This document shows, in pieces, positions 35,684 through 44,173 of a DNA stretch of 64,000 bases. Made by a program: the position numbers and the translations under genes. The stretch covers positions 1-64,000 of the forward strand of contig NZ_QWLB01000014.1 of the NCBI RefSeq assembly GCF_003574355.1, in the 5' to 3' direction. Positions within the stretch are counted from its first letter, which is position 1. Every line of letters starts with the position of its first letter. Below the pieces are notes generated by a model. That model saw only the letters and a program-made list of their open reading frames with translations. It had not been told where the DNA came from and made no database searches. The DNA comes from Meiothermus granaticius NBRC 107808 (GTDB lineage Bacteria; Deinococcota; Deinococci; Deinococcales; Thermaceae).

Positions 35684-35723
35684 AGGAAGTTGATGCTGCG
35701 CTCCTTCAACACGGACCAAATCC

Positions 35724-36704
35724 TCAGGGCTTTACCCCACTCGGAACCGCCTGCACGAATCCGGCAAGCGAAGCACTCTCCAGAATCCCCGCGGCTTGAA
35801 GCTGCTGGGCCATCTTCTGCAGCTTGGCCACATCCACATACCCCAAGCCGTTTTTCTGGGTCTCTGGGGTGACCATGATCTTCTTAATCTGCTCCAGGCC
35901 CTTCAGCTCGAAGGGAATGTCCAGGTTAGGGTTGTATTTGGCCAGGATCTTTCCGGCCTCCTCGGGGTTGGCCAGGGCATACTGATACCCCTTGTAGCGG
36001 GCCTCAACGAACTTCTTAACCTCGTTCGGATATTTCTTCAGCACATCCTCAGTGGTAAACAGCACGTTCTCTGGCCAGTCCACGCCGAACTCTTTGTAGG
36101 AGTACTGGTAGTACTTCTCCTTGGCTTGCTGCTGCGCCACCATCACCTCGTTGTAGATCATCGCCGAGGCGTAGTTGTACTGCTTGGCCAACCAACCGCC
36201 CAAGGTGGCCGGGTCGCCCTGCTGGTTGACGATTTGAATTTTGCTCTCCCAGTCCTTGCCGATGGCCGCCTTGATGGGCTTGTCGTAGCCGATCCAGGTG
36301 GCAAACTTACCGCTGATATCAGAGACTTTGTCGATCGGCTTCCAGGACAGAATTTGCATGGCCGAATCCTGGAAATCGGCAGCCAGAATCACCAGCGGGA
36401 GCTTTTGCTTCTGCCGGGCCTCGAGCAGGTTGTAGGGGTAATCAATCCCGAAAACCAGCTTTCCCGCCTTGCTCTCGGCCATCACCCGGTCTATCGGGGA
36501 GAGCCCCGGCCCCCCGGGCACCACCGTCACATCCAGCCCCGCCGCCTTGTAAAAGCCCTTGTCCACGGCTACGGGATCACCGATACTCTCGGCGTGGATG
36601 AACCACGACTCAATCATCGAGACCTTGGTCGGGTTGCCCTGAGCCAAGACCCACGCCAGCCCCACCAAAACGCCTACCGCCATAATCCCCATCGCTCTTC
36701 TCAT
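35724..36704 (-). CDS. NMT1/ThiY-like ABC substrate-binding protein 2
   Basis: Second extracytoplasmic binding protein of the cluster (326 aa), with a signal peptide (MAVGVLVGLAWVLAQG). It has the NMT1-like body (VDKGFYKAAGLDVTVVPGGP, then KLVFGIDYPYNLLEARQKQ). The sequence is only distantly similar to binding protein 1, so the two may take different pyrimidines (for example base and dihydro- or carbamoyl-derivative) to shared membrane parts. Located between permease genes 2 and 3. Confidence 0.87.
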   Translation of the reverse strand: MRRAMGIMAVGVLVGLAWVLAQGNPTKVSMIESWFIHAESIGDPVAVDKGFYKAAGLDVTVVPGGPGLSPIDRVMAESKAGKLVFGIDYPYNLLEARQKQKLPLVILAADFQDSAMQILSWKPIDKVSDISGKFATWIGYDKPIKAAIGKDWESKIQIVNQQGDPATLGGWLAKQYNYASAMIYNEVMVAQQQAKEKYYQYSYKEFGVDWPENVLFTTEDVLKKYPNEVKKFVEARYKGYQYALANPEEAGKILAKYNPNLDIPFELKGLEQIKKIMVTPETQKNGLGYVDVAKLQKMAQQLQAAGILESASLAGFVQAVPSGVKP

Positions 36705-36732
36705 GCCTCCCCCTCCAATTGAGAACCCGGCC

Positions 36733-37542
36733 CTAGCGCTGCCGGGTCATCTCCAGATGCCAACCCACCCAGCGGCGCTCGAGGGCTGTCAGAAGACCCA
36801 GGAGCAGCCAGCCCACCAGGGTGCAGCACACCGCGGCCAGAAAGACCCGGGCGGTGTTCCCCACGTAGCGCGAATCCAAGATCATGAAGCCCAGGCCCTG
36901 AAAGGCCCCGAACAGCTCCCCCACGATGGCCCCGTTAACCGCGGCCATGGCCCCCCCTTTGAGGCTGGTGAAAATGATCGGCAGGGCCGAGGGCAGCTTG
37001 AGAAAGCGCACCCGCTGAGCAAAACTCACGTTGTAGGAGGTGAGCAGCTCCTCCTTGCCGGTATCGGTCGAAACCAGCCCTTTGTGTACAAAGTAGACCA
37101 GCGCAAAGAAGGTGTAGAGCCCCGCAATGGCTACCTTGCTGCCGATGCCATTGACCCCCAACCACACCACCACCAGGCTGGCCAAGGCCACAAAGGGAAT
37201 CGAGTTGAGGGTACTGACCAGGCGGAAGATGAAATCCTCGAGCCACTTGGGCAGCACGATCAGCAGCACCGCGGCCAGGTGCGCGATGAGGGCCCCCAGC
37301 ACGAACCCCAGCACGATCTCCTGCGCGGTCACCCAGGCATTTTGCAGCACCAGGTTGGGGGTTTTGAGAAACTCCTGAAGAATTCTCGAGGGCGTAGGCA
37401 GCAAGAAGGGGGCGTTGTACAGCCGCGCCCCCAGCTCCCAAACCCCCAGCGAGACCACCGCGAAGACCAACCAGCGCATCCCCTCCCCCTGCAGCAGAGC
37501 AGGGGTGGGCTTGGACGGGGTGGGACGAATCGCTCGAGCCAT
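36733..37542 (-). CDS. ABC transporter permease 3 (SsuC/ThiX type)
   Basis: 269-aa permease with six membrane segments. The EAA-like loop reads EELLTSYNVSFAQRVRFLKL (about residues 161-180), followed by PSALPIIFTSLKGGAMAAVN. The start MARAIRPTPSKPTP precedes the first helix. It lies 28 nt upstream of binding protein 2, which it may serve as a homodimer, leaving permeases 1 and 2 for the other binding protein. Confidence 0.88.
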   Translation of the reverse strand: MARAIRPTPSKPTPALLQGEGMRWLVFAVVSLGVWELGARLYNAPFLLPTPSRILQEFLKTPNLVLQNAWVTAQEIVLGFVLGALIAHLAAVLLIVLPKWLEDFIFRLVSTLNSIPFVALASLVVVWLGVNGIGSKVAIAGLYTFFALVYFVHKGLVSTDTGKEELLTSYNVSFAQRVRFLKLPSALPIIFTSLKGGAMAAVNGAIVGELFGAFQGLGFMILDSRYVGNTARVFLAAVCCTLVGWLLLGLLTALERRWVGWHLEMTRQR

Positions 37543-37618
37543 CTAAACCTCAGTTGGATGTTCCTCGTAGGGAAAGCTTTGCCGGTGCCGGTAGCAGCGG
37601 GGTTAGCACCATGCGGGT

Positions 37619-38896
37619 TTACCGTAAGAACCGAACCTCCTGGCCCTCTACCCGGGCGATCTCCGGCCGGGTCTCTGCCACCACCCGCCCCCGCTTGAGC
37701 ACATAGCGGCGCATGGGCAGAATGCGCAGGGCGTCGTCCTCGGTGGGCACCGGCCAGACAATCAGATCGGCTGGGTTGCCTACCGCCAGGCCATGCCCCT
37801 CCAGGCCCTCGCTGCCGCGCACCAGGCGGTTGTTCCAGATCGCCGCAGCCCGGCTCGAGAGCATCGGGAAAAGGTGGGCCCGGTCATCGCGTCCAGACAT
37901 CAGGCCATAGTGCAGCAGCACGAACGCGGTGTGCAGCGGGTCCCCCTTGCCCATGGGGTACCAGGGGTCCATCACCGAGTCGTGTCCAGCCGCCACATTT
38001 ACCCCGGCGGCCAGCAGTTCCTTGACCCGGGTCAGGCCACGGCGGATGGGATAGTGGTCGAAGCGTCCCTGGAGGACGGAGTTGTCCGGCGGGTTGCAGA
38101 TCACGTGCAGCCCGGCCCGCCGAACGTTCCCGATGATCTTGTCGGCGTAGGCGTTGTTATAGGAGTGCATGGCCGTAGTGTGGGAGGCCGCTACCCGCCC
38201 GGAGAGCTTGAGCCGCAAGGTCTCAGCGGCCATGGTCTCGAGAAAACGGCTCTGCTCGTCGTCGGTCTCGTCGCAGTGGATATCCACCGGGAGGCCGGTC
38301 TGATGGGCCAGCTCGAGGGCAAACTTAACGTTTTGCACCCCATACTCGCGGGTGATCTCGTAATGGGGGATCCCACCCACCACATCCGCACCCAGCTCGA
38401 CCGCCCGGCGCACCAGCTCGTCGCCGCCTTCCCAGGAGAACATTCCAAGCTGGGGGAAGGCCACGATCTGAATCTCAATCCACTCGGCAACCTCGCGCTT
38501 GATCTCCAGCAGGGCTTTGAGGGCGGTCAGGCTGGGGTCGCAGGTGTCCACATGGGTCCGGATATGGGTCACCCCGTGGGCCACAAACCAGGGCAGGGCC
38601 TTGAGCACCCGCTCCCGCACATCCTCGCGGGTGAGCCGCTTGACCCGTTCGCTCCAGATGGCGATGCCCTCCCACAGCGAGCCCGACCGGTTGGGCCGAG
38701 GGTCACCCTCGGTCAGGATGGCATCGAGGTGGATGTGGATCTCGTAAAAGCTGGGGCTCACTAGGTTGCCCTCGGCGGAGATTTCCTGTGGGGCCTTCAG
38801 GTTGGGCTCGAGGGCCACAATCTTCCCACCTCCCAGACCGATGTCCACCCGCCCTTCTCGGCCGGTAATCCGCGCGTCCTTGATCACCAAGTCCAT
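37619..38896 (-). CDS. codA: Cytosine deaminase (CodA-like amidohydrolase)
   Basis: Amidohydrolase-fold deaminase (425 aa) closely resembling E. coli CodA, converting cytosine to uracil and ammonia. Metal-binding motifs are EIHIHLDAILTEG (HxH), DIHCDETDDEQSRF (His and catalytic Glu) and AAGHDSVMDPWYPMGKGDP (Asp). THIRTHVDTCDPSLTALKAL and SHTTAMHSYNNAY also match CodA. It sits between the ATPase and permease 3 genes, so imported cytosine would be fed as uracil to PreTA. Related amidohydrolases act on other amino-heterocycles, so specificity is inferred. Confidence 0.88.
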   Translation of the reverse strand: MDLVIKDARITGREGRVDIGLGGGKIVALEPNLKAPQEISAEGNLVSPSFYEIHIHLDAILTEGDPRPNRSGSLWEGIAIWSERVKRLTREDVRERVLKALPWFVAHGVTHIRTHVDTCDPSLTALKALLEIKREVAEWIEIQIVAFPQLGMFSWEGGDELVRRAVELGADVVGGIPHYEITREYGVQNVKFALELAHQTGLPVDIHCDETDDEQSRFLETMAAETLRLKLSGRVAASHTTAMHSYNNAYADKIIGNVRRAGLHVICNPPDNSVLQGRFDHYPIRRGLTRVKELLAAGVNVAAGHDSVMDPWYPMGKGDPLHTAFVLLHYGLMSGRDDRAHLFPMLSSRAAAIWNNRLVRGSEGLEGHGLAVGNPADLIVWPVPTEDDALRILPMRRYVLKRGRVVAETRPEIARVEGQEVRFLR

Positions 38897-38899
38897 AAG

Positions 38900-39712
38900 C
38901 TATTCCTGTACCTCAAACCCATGCCCCTTGCGCAGGGCCTCGCGCACCTGGGTGGCGATCTCAAAAAACTGAGGGGTCTCGCGGGTCTCGAAATCGCGCG
39001 GCTGGGGCAGATCTACCGGGATGACCGTCTCAATCTTGCCGGGGCGAGGGGTCATCACCACAATCCGGGTGGATAAAAACACCGCCTCGGGGATGGAGTG
39101 GGTCACGAAGATGATGGTCTTGCCGGTCTCCCGCCACAGCCGCAGCAGCTCTAGGTTGAGGTTCTCCCGGGTGATCTCGTCCAGAGCCCCGAAGGGCTCA
39201 TCCATGAAGAGGAGCTGCGGATCAAAAGCCAGGGCCCGGGCAATGGAAACCCGTTGCTGCATCCCGCCCGAGAGCTGCCAGGGGTAGCTCCGGGCAAACT
39301 TCTCCAGGCCCACCAACCCCAGCATCTTCTCCGCTCGAGGCCTGCGCTCATGCGCGGGGAAGTTCATCACCTCGAGCGGCAGCATCACGTTTTGCAGCAC
39401 CGTGCGCCACTCCATCAGGGTAGGGGCCTGAAAGACATACCCATACGCCCGCGATTTCCGGGCCTCCTCGGGGGTCTTACCCCCAATTCGAATGGCGCCC
39501 GAGGTGGGCTGGATCAGGTCGGCCAGCAGGCGCAGCAGGGTGGTCTTGCCACAGCCCGAGGGGCCGATCAGGCTGATAAACTCACCCGCGCCGATCTCGA
39601 GATTGGCCTCCTTGAGGGCTACCGTCCCGGTGGCAAAAACCATTGAGACGTTTTGTACCGAGACCAGACTGCCGGTAGGGGTGGATTTGGCTTTGACTTG
39701 CGATTCGGTCAC
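38900..39712 (-). CDS. ABC transporter ATP-binding protein (SsuB/ThiZ type)
   Basis: Cytoplasmic ATPase (270 aa) powering the pyrimidine-type importer. The Walker A is GPSGCGKTT, the signature LSGGMQQRVSIARAL, Walker B LLFMDEPFGALD and the switch histidine is in FVTHSIPEAVFLS. The GTG at 39712 follows GAGG at the right distance; another GTG at 39716-39718 overlaps that site. It is the only ATPase of the cluster and must serve all three permeases. It lies 3 nt upstream of the deaminase gene. Confidence 0.92.
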   Translation of the reverse strand: MTESQVKAKSTPTGSLVSVQNVSMVFATGTVALKEANLEIGAGEFISLIGPSGCGKTTLLRLLADLIQPTSGAIRIGGKTPEEARKSRAYGYVFQAPTLMEWRTVLQNVMLPLEVMNFPAHERRPRAEKMLGLVGLEKFARSYPWQLSGGMQQRVSIARALAFDPQLLFMDEPFGALDEITRENLNLELLRLWRETGKTIIFVTHSIPEAVFLSTRIVVMTPRPGKIETVIPVDLPQPRDFETRETPQFFEIATQVREALRKGHGFEVQE

Positions 39713-39816
39713 AGGCACCTCGAGGTTATTTATGCGACCCGGTGAGGGCTGAACTCAAACCAAGGCCGATATAGTGGAAGCTTCTCGGGGGAGATCAACA
39801 TGGCCATTCCCTGGGC

Positions 39817-41196
39817 TCAGAAGTACATCGGCTCCCGCCGCAACAACTTCCCGCGCCCCTTCTCGCCCACAAACTGCCCATCCCTCACCGCAACCTTTCC
39901 CCGCACCGTGACCACCCTGGGCTTTCCATCAATCTCAAAGCCCTCGAAGCCGTTGTAGTCGTTGTTGACGCTCTGAGTGGCGGCGGAAATCTTGCCCCGG
40001 TAGCTGGGGTCGTAGATCACTAGGTCGGCATCGCTCCCTACTGCGATCGTCCCCTTGCGCGGAAACAATCCGAAGAGCTTGGCAGATTTAGTGCTGGCTG
40101 CGTCCACGAAGCGGTGAATGTCCAGGTTGCCCCGGCTGACCCCATAGGTGTAAAGCAGGTTGACCCGATCCTCGATGGCCGGAATGCCGTTGGGGATTGC
40201 GGTGAAGGCGTCCTTGCCCAACAGTTTTTGCGCGGTGTCGAAGGGGCAGTGGTCGGTGCCTACGGTGTCAATAAACCCCATGGCCAGCGCGTCCCATAGG
40301 GCCTTCTGGTTGCGCTTGTCGCGCAGCGGAGGCGACATGATGTACTTCATGGCCTCCACCCCGCCCCGCTCGGCATAGGTTTTGTCCAGCAGGAAGTGGG
40401 GGATGACCGATTCGATGAAAAGGGGCACCCCCCGCGCCTTGGCATCCATGGCCGCGTCCAGGGCGGGTTTGCAGGAGAGGTGCACCACATACCCCGTGGC
40501 CCCGGTGTTCTCCAGAAAGGTGGCAAAGCGAGCGGTCCCCTCGGCCTCTACCGACTCAGGACGGCTGGGCTCGTGCCACTCGGGGCCGGTCTTGCCCTCG
40601 GAGAGAAGCTTCTGCTGCAATTGCCCCACTAGCTCGGCATTCTCGCAGTGGGCGGTCACAATCACCCCCAGCTCCTTAGCCAGCCGCAAGGTTTGGTACA
40701 TCTCGCCATCGTCCACCCCAAAGAAACCCTTGTAGGAGAGGAAGATTTTGAAGCTGTTGATCCCATCCTTAACGATCTCTCGGAGTTGGGCCGCGGTCTT
40801 GTCGTCGAACCGGGTCACCGCCATGTGGAAGGTGTAGTCGCAGTAGCTGTTGCCTTCGGCCTTGCCCTTCCAAAGCTGATAGCCCTCGAGGGTGTCCTCA
40901 TGGCGACTGGGGGCGCACATCTCGATATAGGTGGTGGTACCCCCCATCAAGGCCGCCTTGGAACCGGTCTCATGGGTGTCCTTGGCGAAGGTGGCCATGA
41001 AGGGTAAATAAATATGCACATGCGGATCGATAAACCCAGGGAAAACATACTGGCCCGAGGCATCGATAACCTCTGTGCCAGGAGGGGCCTCGAGGGATTG
41101 CCCGATGCGGGTGATGGTCTCGCCTTCCACGTAAATATCCGCTTTATAGCGCGAGTCTGCCGTGATGATTTCACCGTTCTTGATCAGCAGTGCCAT
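39817..41196 (-). CDS. hydA: Dihydropyrimidinase
   Basis: Opens the ring of 5,6-dihydrouracil/dihydrothymine to N-carbamoyl-beta-alanine (or its methyl form), the second step of the pathway. It is 459 aa, normal for D-hydantoinases. All dinuclear zinc ligands are visible: PGFIDPHVHIYLP (HxH), NSFKIFLSYKG (carboxylated Lys), VTAHCENAEL (His), GYVVHLSCK (His) and TVGTDHCPFD (Asp). It lies between preA and the transporter ATPase gene. Confidence 0.95.
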   Translation of the reverse strand: MALLIKNGEIITADSRYKADIYVEGETITRIGQSLEAPPGTEVIDASGQYVFPGFIDPHVHIYLPFMATFAKDTHETGSKAALMGGTTTYIEMCAPSRHEDTLEGYQLWKGKAEGNSYCDYTFHMAVTRFDDKTAAQLREIVKDGINSFKIFLSYKGFFGVDDGEMYQTLRLAKELGVIVTAHCENAELVGQLQQKLLSEGKTGPEWHEPSRPESVEAEGTARFATFLENTGATGYVVHLSCKPALDAAMDAKARGVPLFIESVIPHFLLDKTYAERGGVEAMKYIMSPPLRDKRNQKALWDALAMGFIDTVGTDHCPFDTAQKLLGKDAFTAIPNGIPAIEDRVNLLYTYGVSRGNLDIHRFVDAASTKSAKLFGLFPRKGTIAVGSDADLVIYDPSYRGKISAATQSVNNDYNGFEGFEIDGKPRVVTVRGKVAVRDGQFVGEKGRGKLLRREPMYF

Positions 41197-41220
41197 AATC
41201 CCCCCATGATGTGTGAGAAA

Positions 41221-41397
41221 CTATACGCCCGCCAAGGGTGCAGAGCATAGAGCCGCTCGCCGATAGGCCGAGGGGGTGGCCGATCGCCACCCCCTCACAA
41301 GCGCGCAGGTCTCCAGGCCCTCGCAGCCCACACCAGGAGCACGGTATCCGGGCAGGAGGGTGCGGGTCAGGGCCTCGAGGTCAGCGCTTCGGTTCAT
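41221..41397 (-). CDS. Possible small ORF (58 aa) after preA
   Basis: Short frame starting MNRSADLEALTRTLLPGYR, 22 nt after the preA stop, with CGAGGA upstream. The first half has codons typical of neighbouring genes. The second half runs through a strong hairpin (41270-41296) and looks less protein-like. It could be a small gene, a truncated gene or chance. I do not recognise it. Confidence 0.25.
   Translation of the reverse strand: MNRSADLEALTRTLLPGYRAPGVGCEGLETCALVRGWRSATPSAYRRAALCSAPLAGV
41270..41296. terminator. Hairpin between preA and hydA
   Basis: GAGGGGGTGGC (41270-41280) pairs perfectly with GCCACCCCCTC (41286-41296) over a 5-nt loop. On the minus strand it follows preA and precedes hydA, so it may partly terminate the preTA transcript. 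No U-run is present. Confidence 0.5.
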
Positions 41398-41419
41398 CGT
41401 CGGATCCTCGGCGGGGCAT

Positions 41420-42805
41420 TCAATGGATCTCGATCCCCACCTCTTCGCGGTAGGCCTTCATGGCTTCCCAGTCGGTGGTCACCTCGGTACGGGTCTGGGT
41501 GAGCTGCCTCCAGGTGACCGGAGCCCGGCCCGAGGGCACCTCGACCATCTCAATGCAGTCTTCCACCGGGCAGACGTTGTAGCACAGCCGGCAGCCCACG
41601 CAGTCCTCCTCGCGCACCTGGGGTTGGGGGCGGCTCGAGAGGGCCTCGTTTTTTCCATTGGAACGCACATCGTAGGCGTAGGGCTGCACCAGGTTGCCGC
41701 CGGCATCCACCAGGTCAATGCACTGGTGGGCGGTGTCGTTGCAGGCGATGTAGCAAAGGTTGCACTTGATGCACTTGTCGGTGTCAATGCGGGCCACGGC
41801 CCGGAAGGAGAGGTCGAAATCGTTGAAGTCGGAGATGCGGTGCAGGCTTTTGCCCACCACCTCGTCAATGGTGCGAAAACCTTTGGAGTCCATCCAATTG
41901 CTGAGCCCGTCGCACAGGTCTTCGATGATGCGGTAACCGTAGTGCATCACTGCGGTGCAGACCTGGAGACTGCTGGCCCCCAGCAGCAAGAACTCGGCAG
42001 CGTCCTTCCAGGTGGAGATCCCCCCCATCCCCGAGATGGGCAAGCCCGAGTTGCGCACAATTTCATCGGTGCCCAGGCTCGAGAGCATGTTCAGCGCGAT
42101 CGGCTTGACCGCGGGCCCGGCGTAGCCGCCGTGTCCGCCTTTGCCCCCGATGTTGGGGGTGATCTCCAGGGTATCCAGATCCACCGCCACGATCGAGTTG
42201 ATGGTGTTGATCAGGCTGAGCGCGTTGGCCCCGGCCGCAATGGCGGCTCGAGCCGGGGGCACCACACTGGCCACATTGGGGGTCAGCTTGACGATCACCG
42301 GGATCTTGGCCACATCCATCACCCATCGGGTGATCTGCTGGCAGTATTCCGGCACCTGCCCTACCGCGCTGCCCATCCCCCGCTCGCTCATCCCGTGCGG
42401 ACAACCGTAGTTAAGCTCGATCCCATCCGCTCCCGTGTCCTCGATCTTGAGGATGATCTCGCGCCAGGCCTCGGGGTTGGACTCCACCATCGCCGAGACA
42501 ATCACCGCGCGATCCGGCCAGTTCCGCTTAACGTCACGGATTTCTTGCAGATTGACCTCGAGCGGCCTGTCCGAAATCAGCTCGACGTTGTTGATGGCCA
42601 GCATCTTCTGCCCGCCATAGTGCCAGGCTCCGTAGCGGTTGGAGACGTTCAAGACTGGCGCCCCGATGGTCTTCCACACCGCCCCTCCCCAGCCCGCCTC
42701 AAAGGCTTTGTGGATCTGGGCTCCGGAGTTGGTAGGGGGGGCGGAAGCCAGCCAGAAGGGGTTGGGGGATTTGATTCCAGCAAAGTTGATTCGCAAATCG
42801 GCCAT
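41420..42805 (-). CDS. preA: NAD-dependent dihydropyrimidine dehydrogenase, subunit PreA
   Basis: Catalytic FMN subunit (461 aa) that reduces uracil/thymine to the 5,6-dihydro form. The N-terminal DHOD-like barrel has SPNPFWLASAPPTNSG, ELNYGCPHGMSERGMGSAVG and VIVKLTPNV. Two 4Fe-4S motifs are at the C-terminus (CIKCNLCYIAC and CVGCRLCYNVC). Relative to the mammalian DPD motif GMGLACGQ, the active-site cysteine position is Val here (GMGSAVGQ). It lies 36 nt downstream of preT. Confidence 0.94.
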   Translation of the reverse strand: MADLRINFAGIKSPNPFWLASAPPTNSGAQIHKAFEAGWGGAVWKTIGAPVLNVSNRYGAWHYGGQKMLAINNVELISDRPLEVNLQEIRDVKRNWPDRAVIVSAMVESNPEAWREIILKIEDTGADGIELNYGCPHGMSERGMGSAVGQVPEYCQQITRWVMDVAKIPVIVKLTPNVASVVPPARAAIAAGANALSLINTINSIVAVDLDTLEITPNIGGKGGHGGYAGPAVKPIALNMLSSLGTDEIVRNSGLPISGMGGISTWKDAAEFLLLGASSLQVCTAVMHYGYRIIEDLCDGLSNWMDSKGFRTIDEVVGKSLHRISDFNDFDLSFRAVARIDTDKCIKCNLCYIACNDTAHQCIDLVDAGGNLVQPYAYDVRSNGKNEALSSRPQPQVREEDCVGCRLCYNVCPVEDCIEMVEVPSGRAPVTWRQLTQTRTEVTTDWEAMKAYREEVGIEIH

Positions 42806-42841
42806 CGTATGCTCCCTTTTCCGGTTTCAAAGGCAAATGTT

Positions 42842-44173
42842 TCAGTCGTCTGCGGCCATGCCCACGCTGGGAGCAAGCCTGCGGTGGATCGCAAAGGCCG
42901 CCAGCTTGCCGTCCTCCACCGCCATCACCGTGGAGGCCGAGCCCCTGGCCCGCACGCAGTCGCCACCGGCATAGACCCCAGGAAGGCTGGTCTCGAGGTG
43001 CTCATTCACCTTGATGTAGCCCTTCTCCGTCTCCAGGCCCAAAAGCCGGGCCAAGCTGGGTTTCTCCTGGCCAATCGCCTTCACCACCTGGTCCGCCGGG
43101 AGGACAAACTCGGAGCCCGGCACCGGCAGGGGGGCCGGGCGGCCCGAAGCGTCCGGCGCACCCAGTTCCATCCGCACGCAGCGCAACCCCTTAACCTGCC
43201 CGTTTTCGCTCAGCACCTCTACGGGTTGGGTCAGGAAGCGAAACTCAATCCCTTCGTTCTTGGCGAAAGCGTATTCGTGCGGGTAGGCGGTCATCTCCGC
43301 CTCGGTGCGGCGGTAAACCATGGTCACCCGCTCGGCCCCCAGCCGCTTGGCCACGGTAGCACAGTCCACCGCGGTGTTTCCCGCCCCGATCACCACCACC
43401 TCACGCCCCACCTCGAGCTTCTGGGGATCCATCTTGCTGGCCTCGATGTAGCCCAGCCCGTCCACGATGAGCTCCTCCCCAGGAATCCCCAGGGCTGGCA
43501 CCGCTCCGAGCCCCACTCCTAAAAACACCGCGTCGTACTGGGCCCGCAGCTCCTCGAAGGAGAGGTTGCGGCCCAGCTCGAGCTCGGTTTTCACCTCAAC
43601 CCCCAGCCGCTTCACCATCTCGACCTCGGCCAGGGCTACCCCCACCGGCTCGCGCAGCACGATAATCCCGTAGGTGCTGAGGCCACCGGGCAGGCTGCGC
43701 CGCTCAAACACGGTGACGCTGTGCCCCAGCTTGGCCAGCTCCCCAGCGCAGGTTAGACCCGCCGGACCCGCCCCCACCACCGCGACCTTCTTTCCCGTGG
43801 GCGGACCCGCTTTGAACACGTCTATTCCCCGTTCGTAGACGTAATCGGTGGCGTAGCGCTGGAGCCGCCCGATCATGATCGGCTTCTCCTCGGCGTTCAG
43901 CACACAGGCCCCCTCGCACAGTTCCTGCACCGGGCACACCCGGGCGCAGGTGGCCCCCATCAGGTTGGCCTCGAGGATGGTCCGGGCAGAGCCCACGGGG
44001 TTCTCGGTGGCGATTTTCTTGATGAATTTGGGGATATCTATGTGGGTTGGGCAGGCATGGGTACAAGGGGCATCGTAGCAGTAGAGGCAGCGGTTGGCCT
44101 CCACAAGGGCCTCATGGTCGGTTAAAGGGGGATAGTATTCCCTCAGGACTTCCTCTGGCCGGATCACTTGCAC
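42842..44173 (-). CDS. preT: NAD-dependent dihydropyrimidine dehydrogenase, subunit PreT
   Basis: Electron-transfer subunit (443 aa) taking electrons from NAD(P)H through FAD and Fe-S clusters to PreA, similar to the GltD/DPD N-terminal region. Cysteine-rich N-terminus: CLYCYDAPCTHACPTHIDIP and ATCARVCPVQELCEGACV, two 4Fe-4S clusters. FAD motif VVGAGPAGLTCAGELA and NAD(P) motif VVIGAGNTAVDCATVAKRLG follow. The GTG at 44173 is chosen because AAGGAGG precedes it at the right distance. First gene of the catabolic block on this strand. Confidence 0.93.
   Translation of the reverse strand: MQVIRPEEVLREYYPPLTDHEALVEANRCLYCYDAPCTHACPTHIDIPKFIKKIATENPVGSARTILEANLMGATCARVCPVQELCEGACVLNAEEKPIMIGRLQRYATDYVYERGIDVFKAGPPTGKKVAVVGAGPAGLTCAGELAKLGHSVTVFERRSLPGGLSTYGIIVLREPVGVALAEVEMVKRLGVEVKTELELGRNLSFEELRAQYDAVFLGVGLGAVPALGIPGEELIVDGLGYIEASKMDPQKLEVGREVVVIGAGNTAVDCATVAKRLGAERVTMVYRRTEAEMTAYPHEYAFAKNEGIEFRFLTQPVEVLSENGQVKGLRCVRMELGAPDASGRPAPLPVPGSEFVLPADQVVKAIGQEKPSLARLLGLETEKGYIKVNEHLETSLPGVYAGGDCVRARGSASTVMAVEDGKLAAFAIHRRLAPSVGMAADD

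Noticed and set aside
41276-43522. Long open frame on the + strand (748 codons) opposite preA and preT
   Set aside because: It is antisense to two clearly conserved genes with Fe-S and FAD motifs. High GC and codon bias leave opposite frames open. Its translation is rich in His/Arg/Gly and shows no domain.
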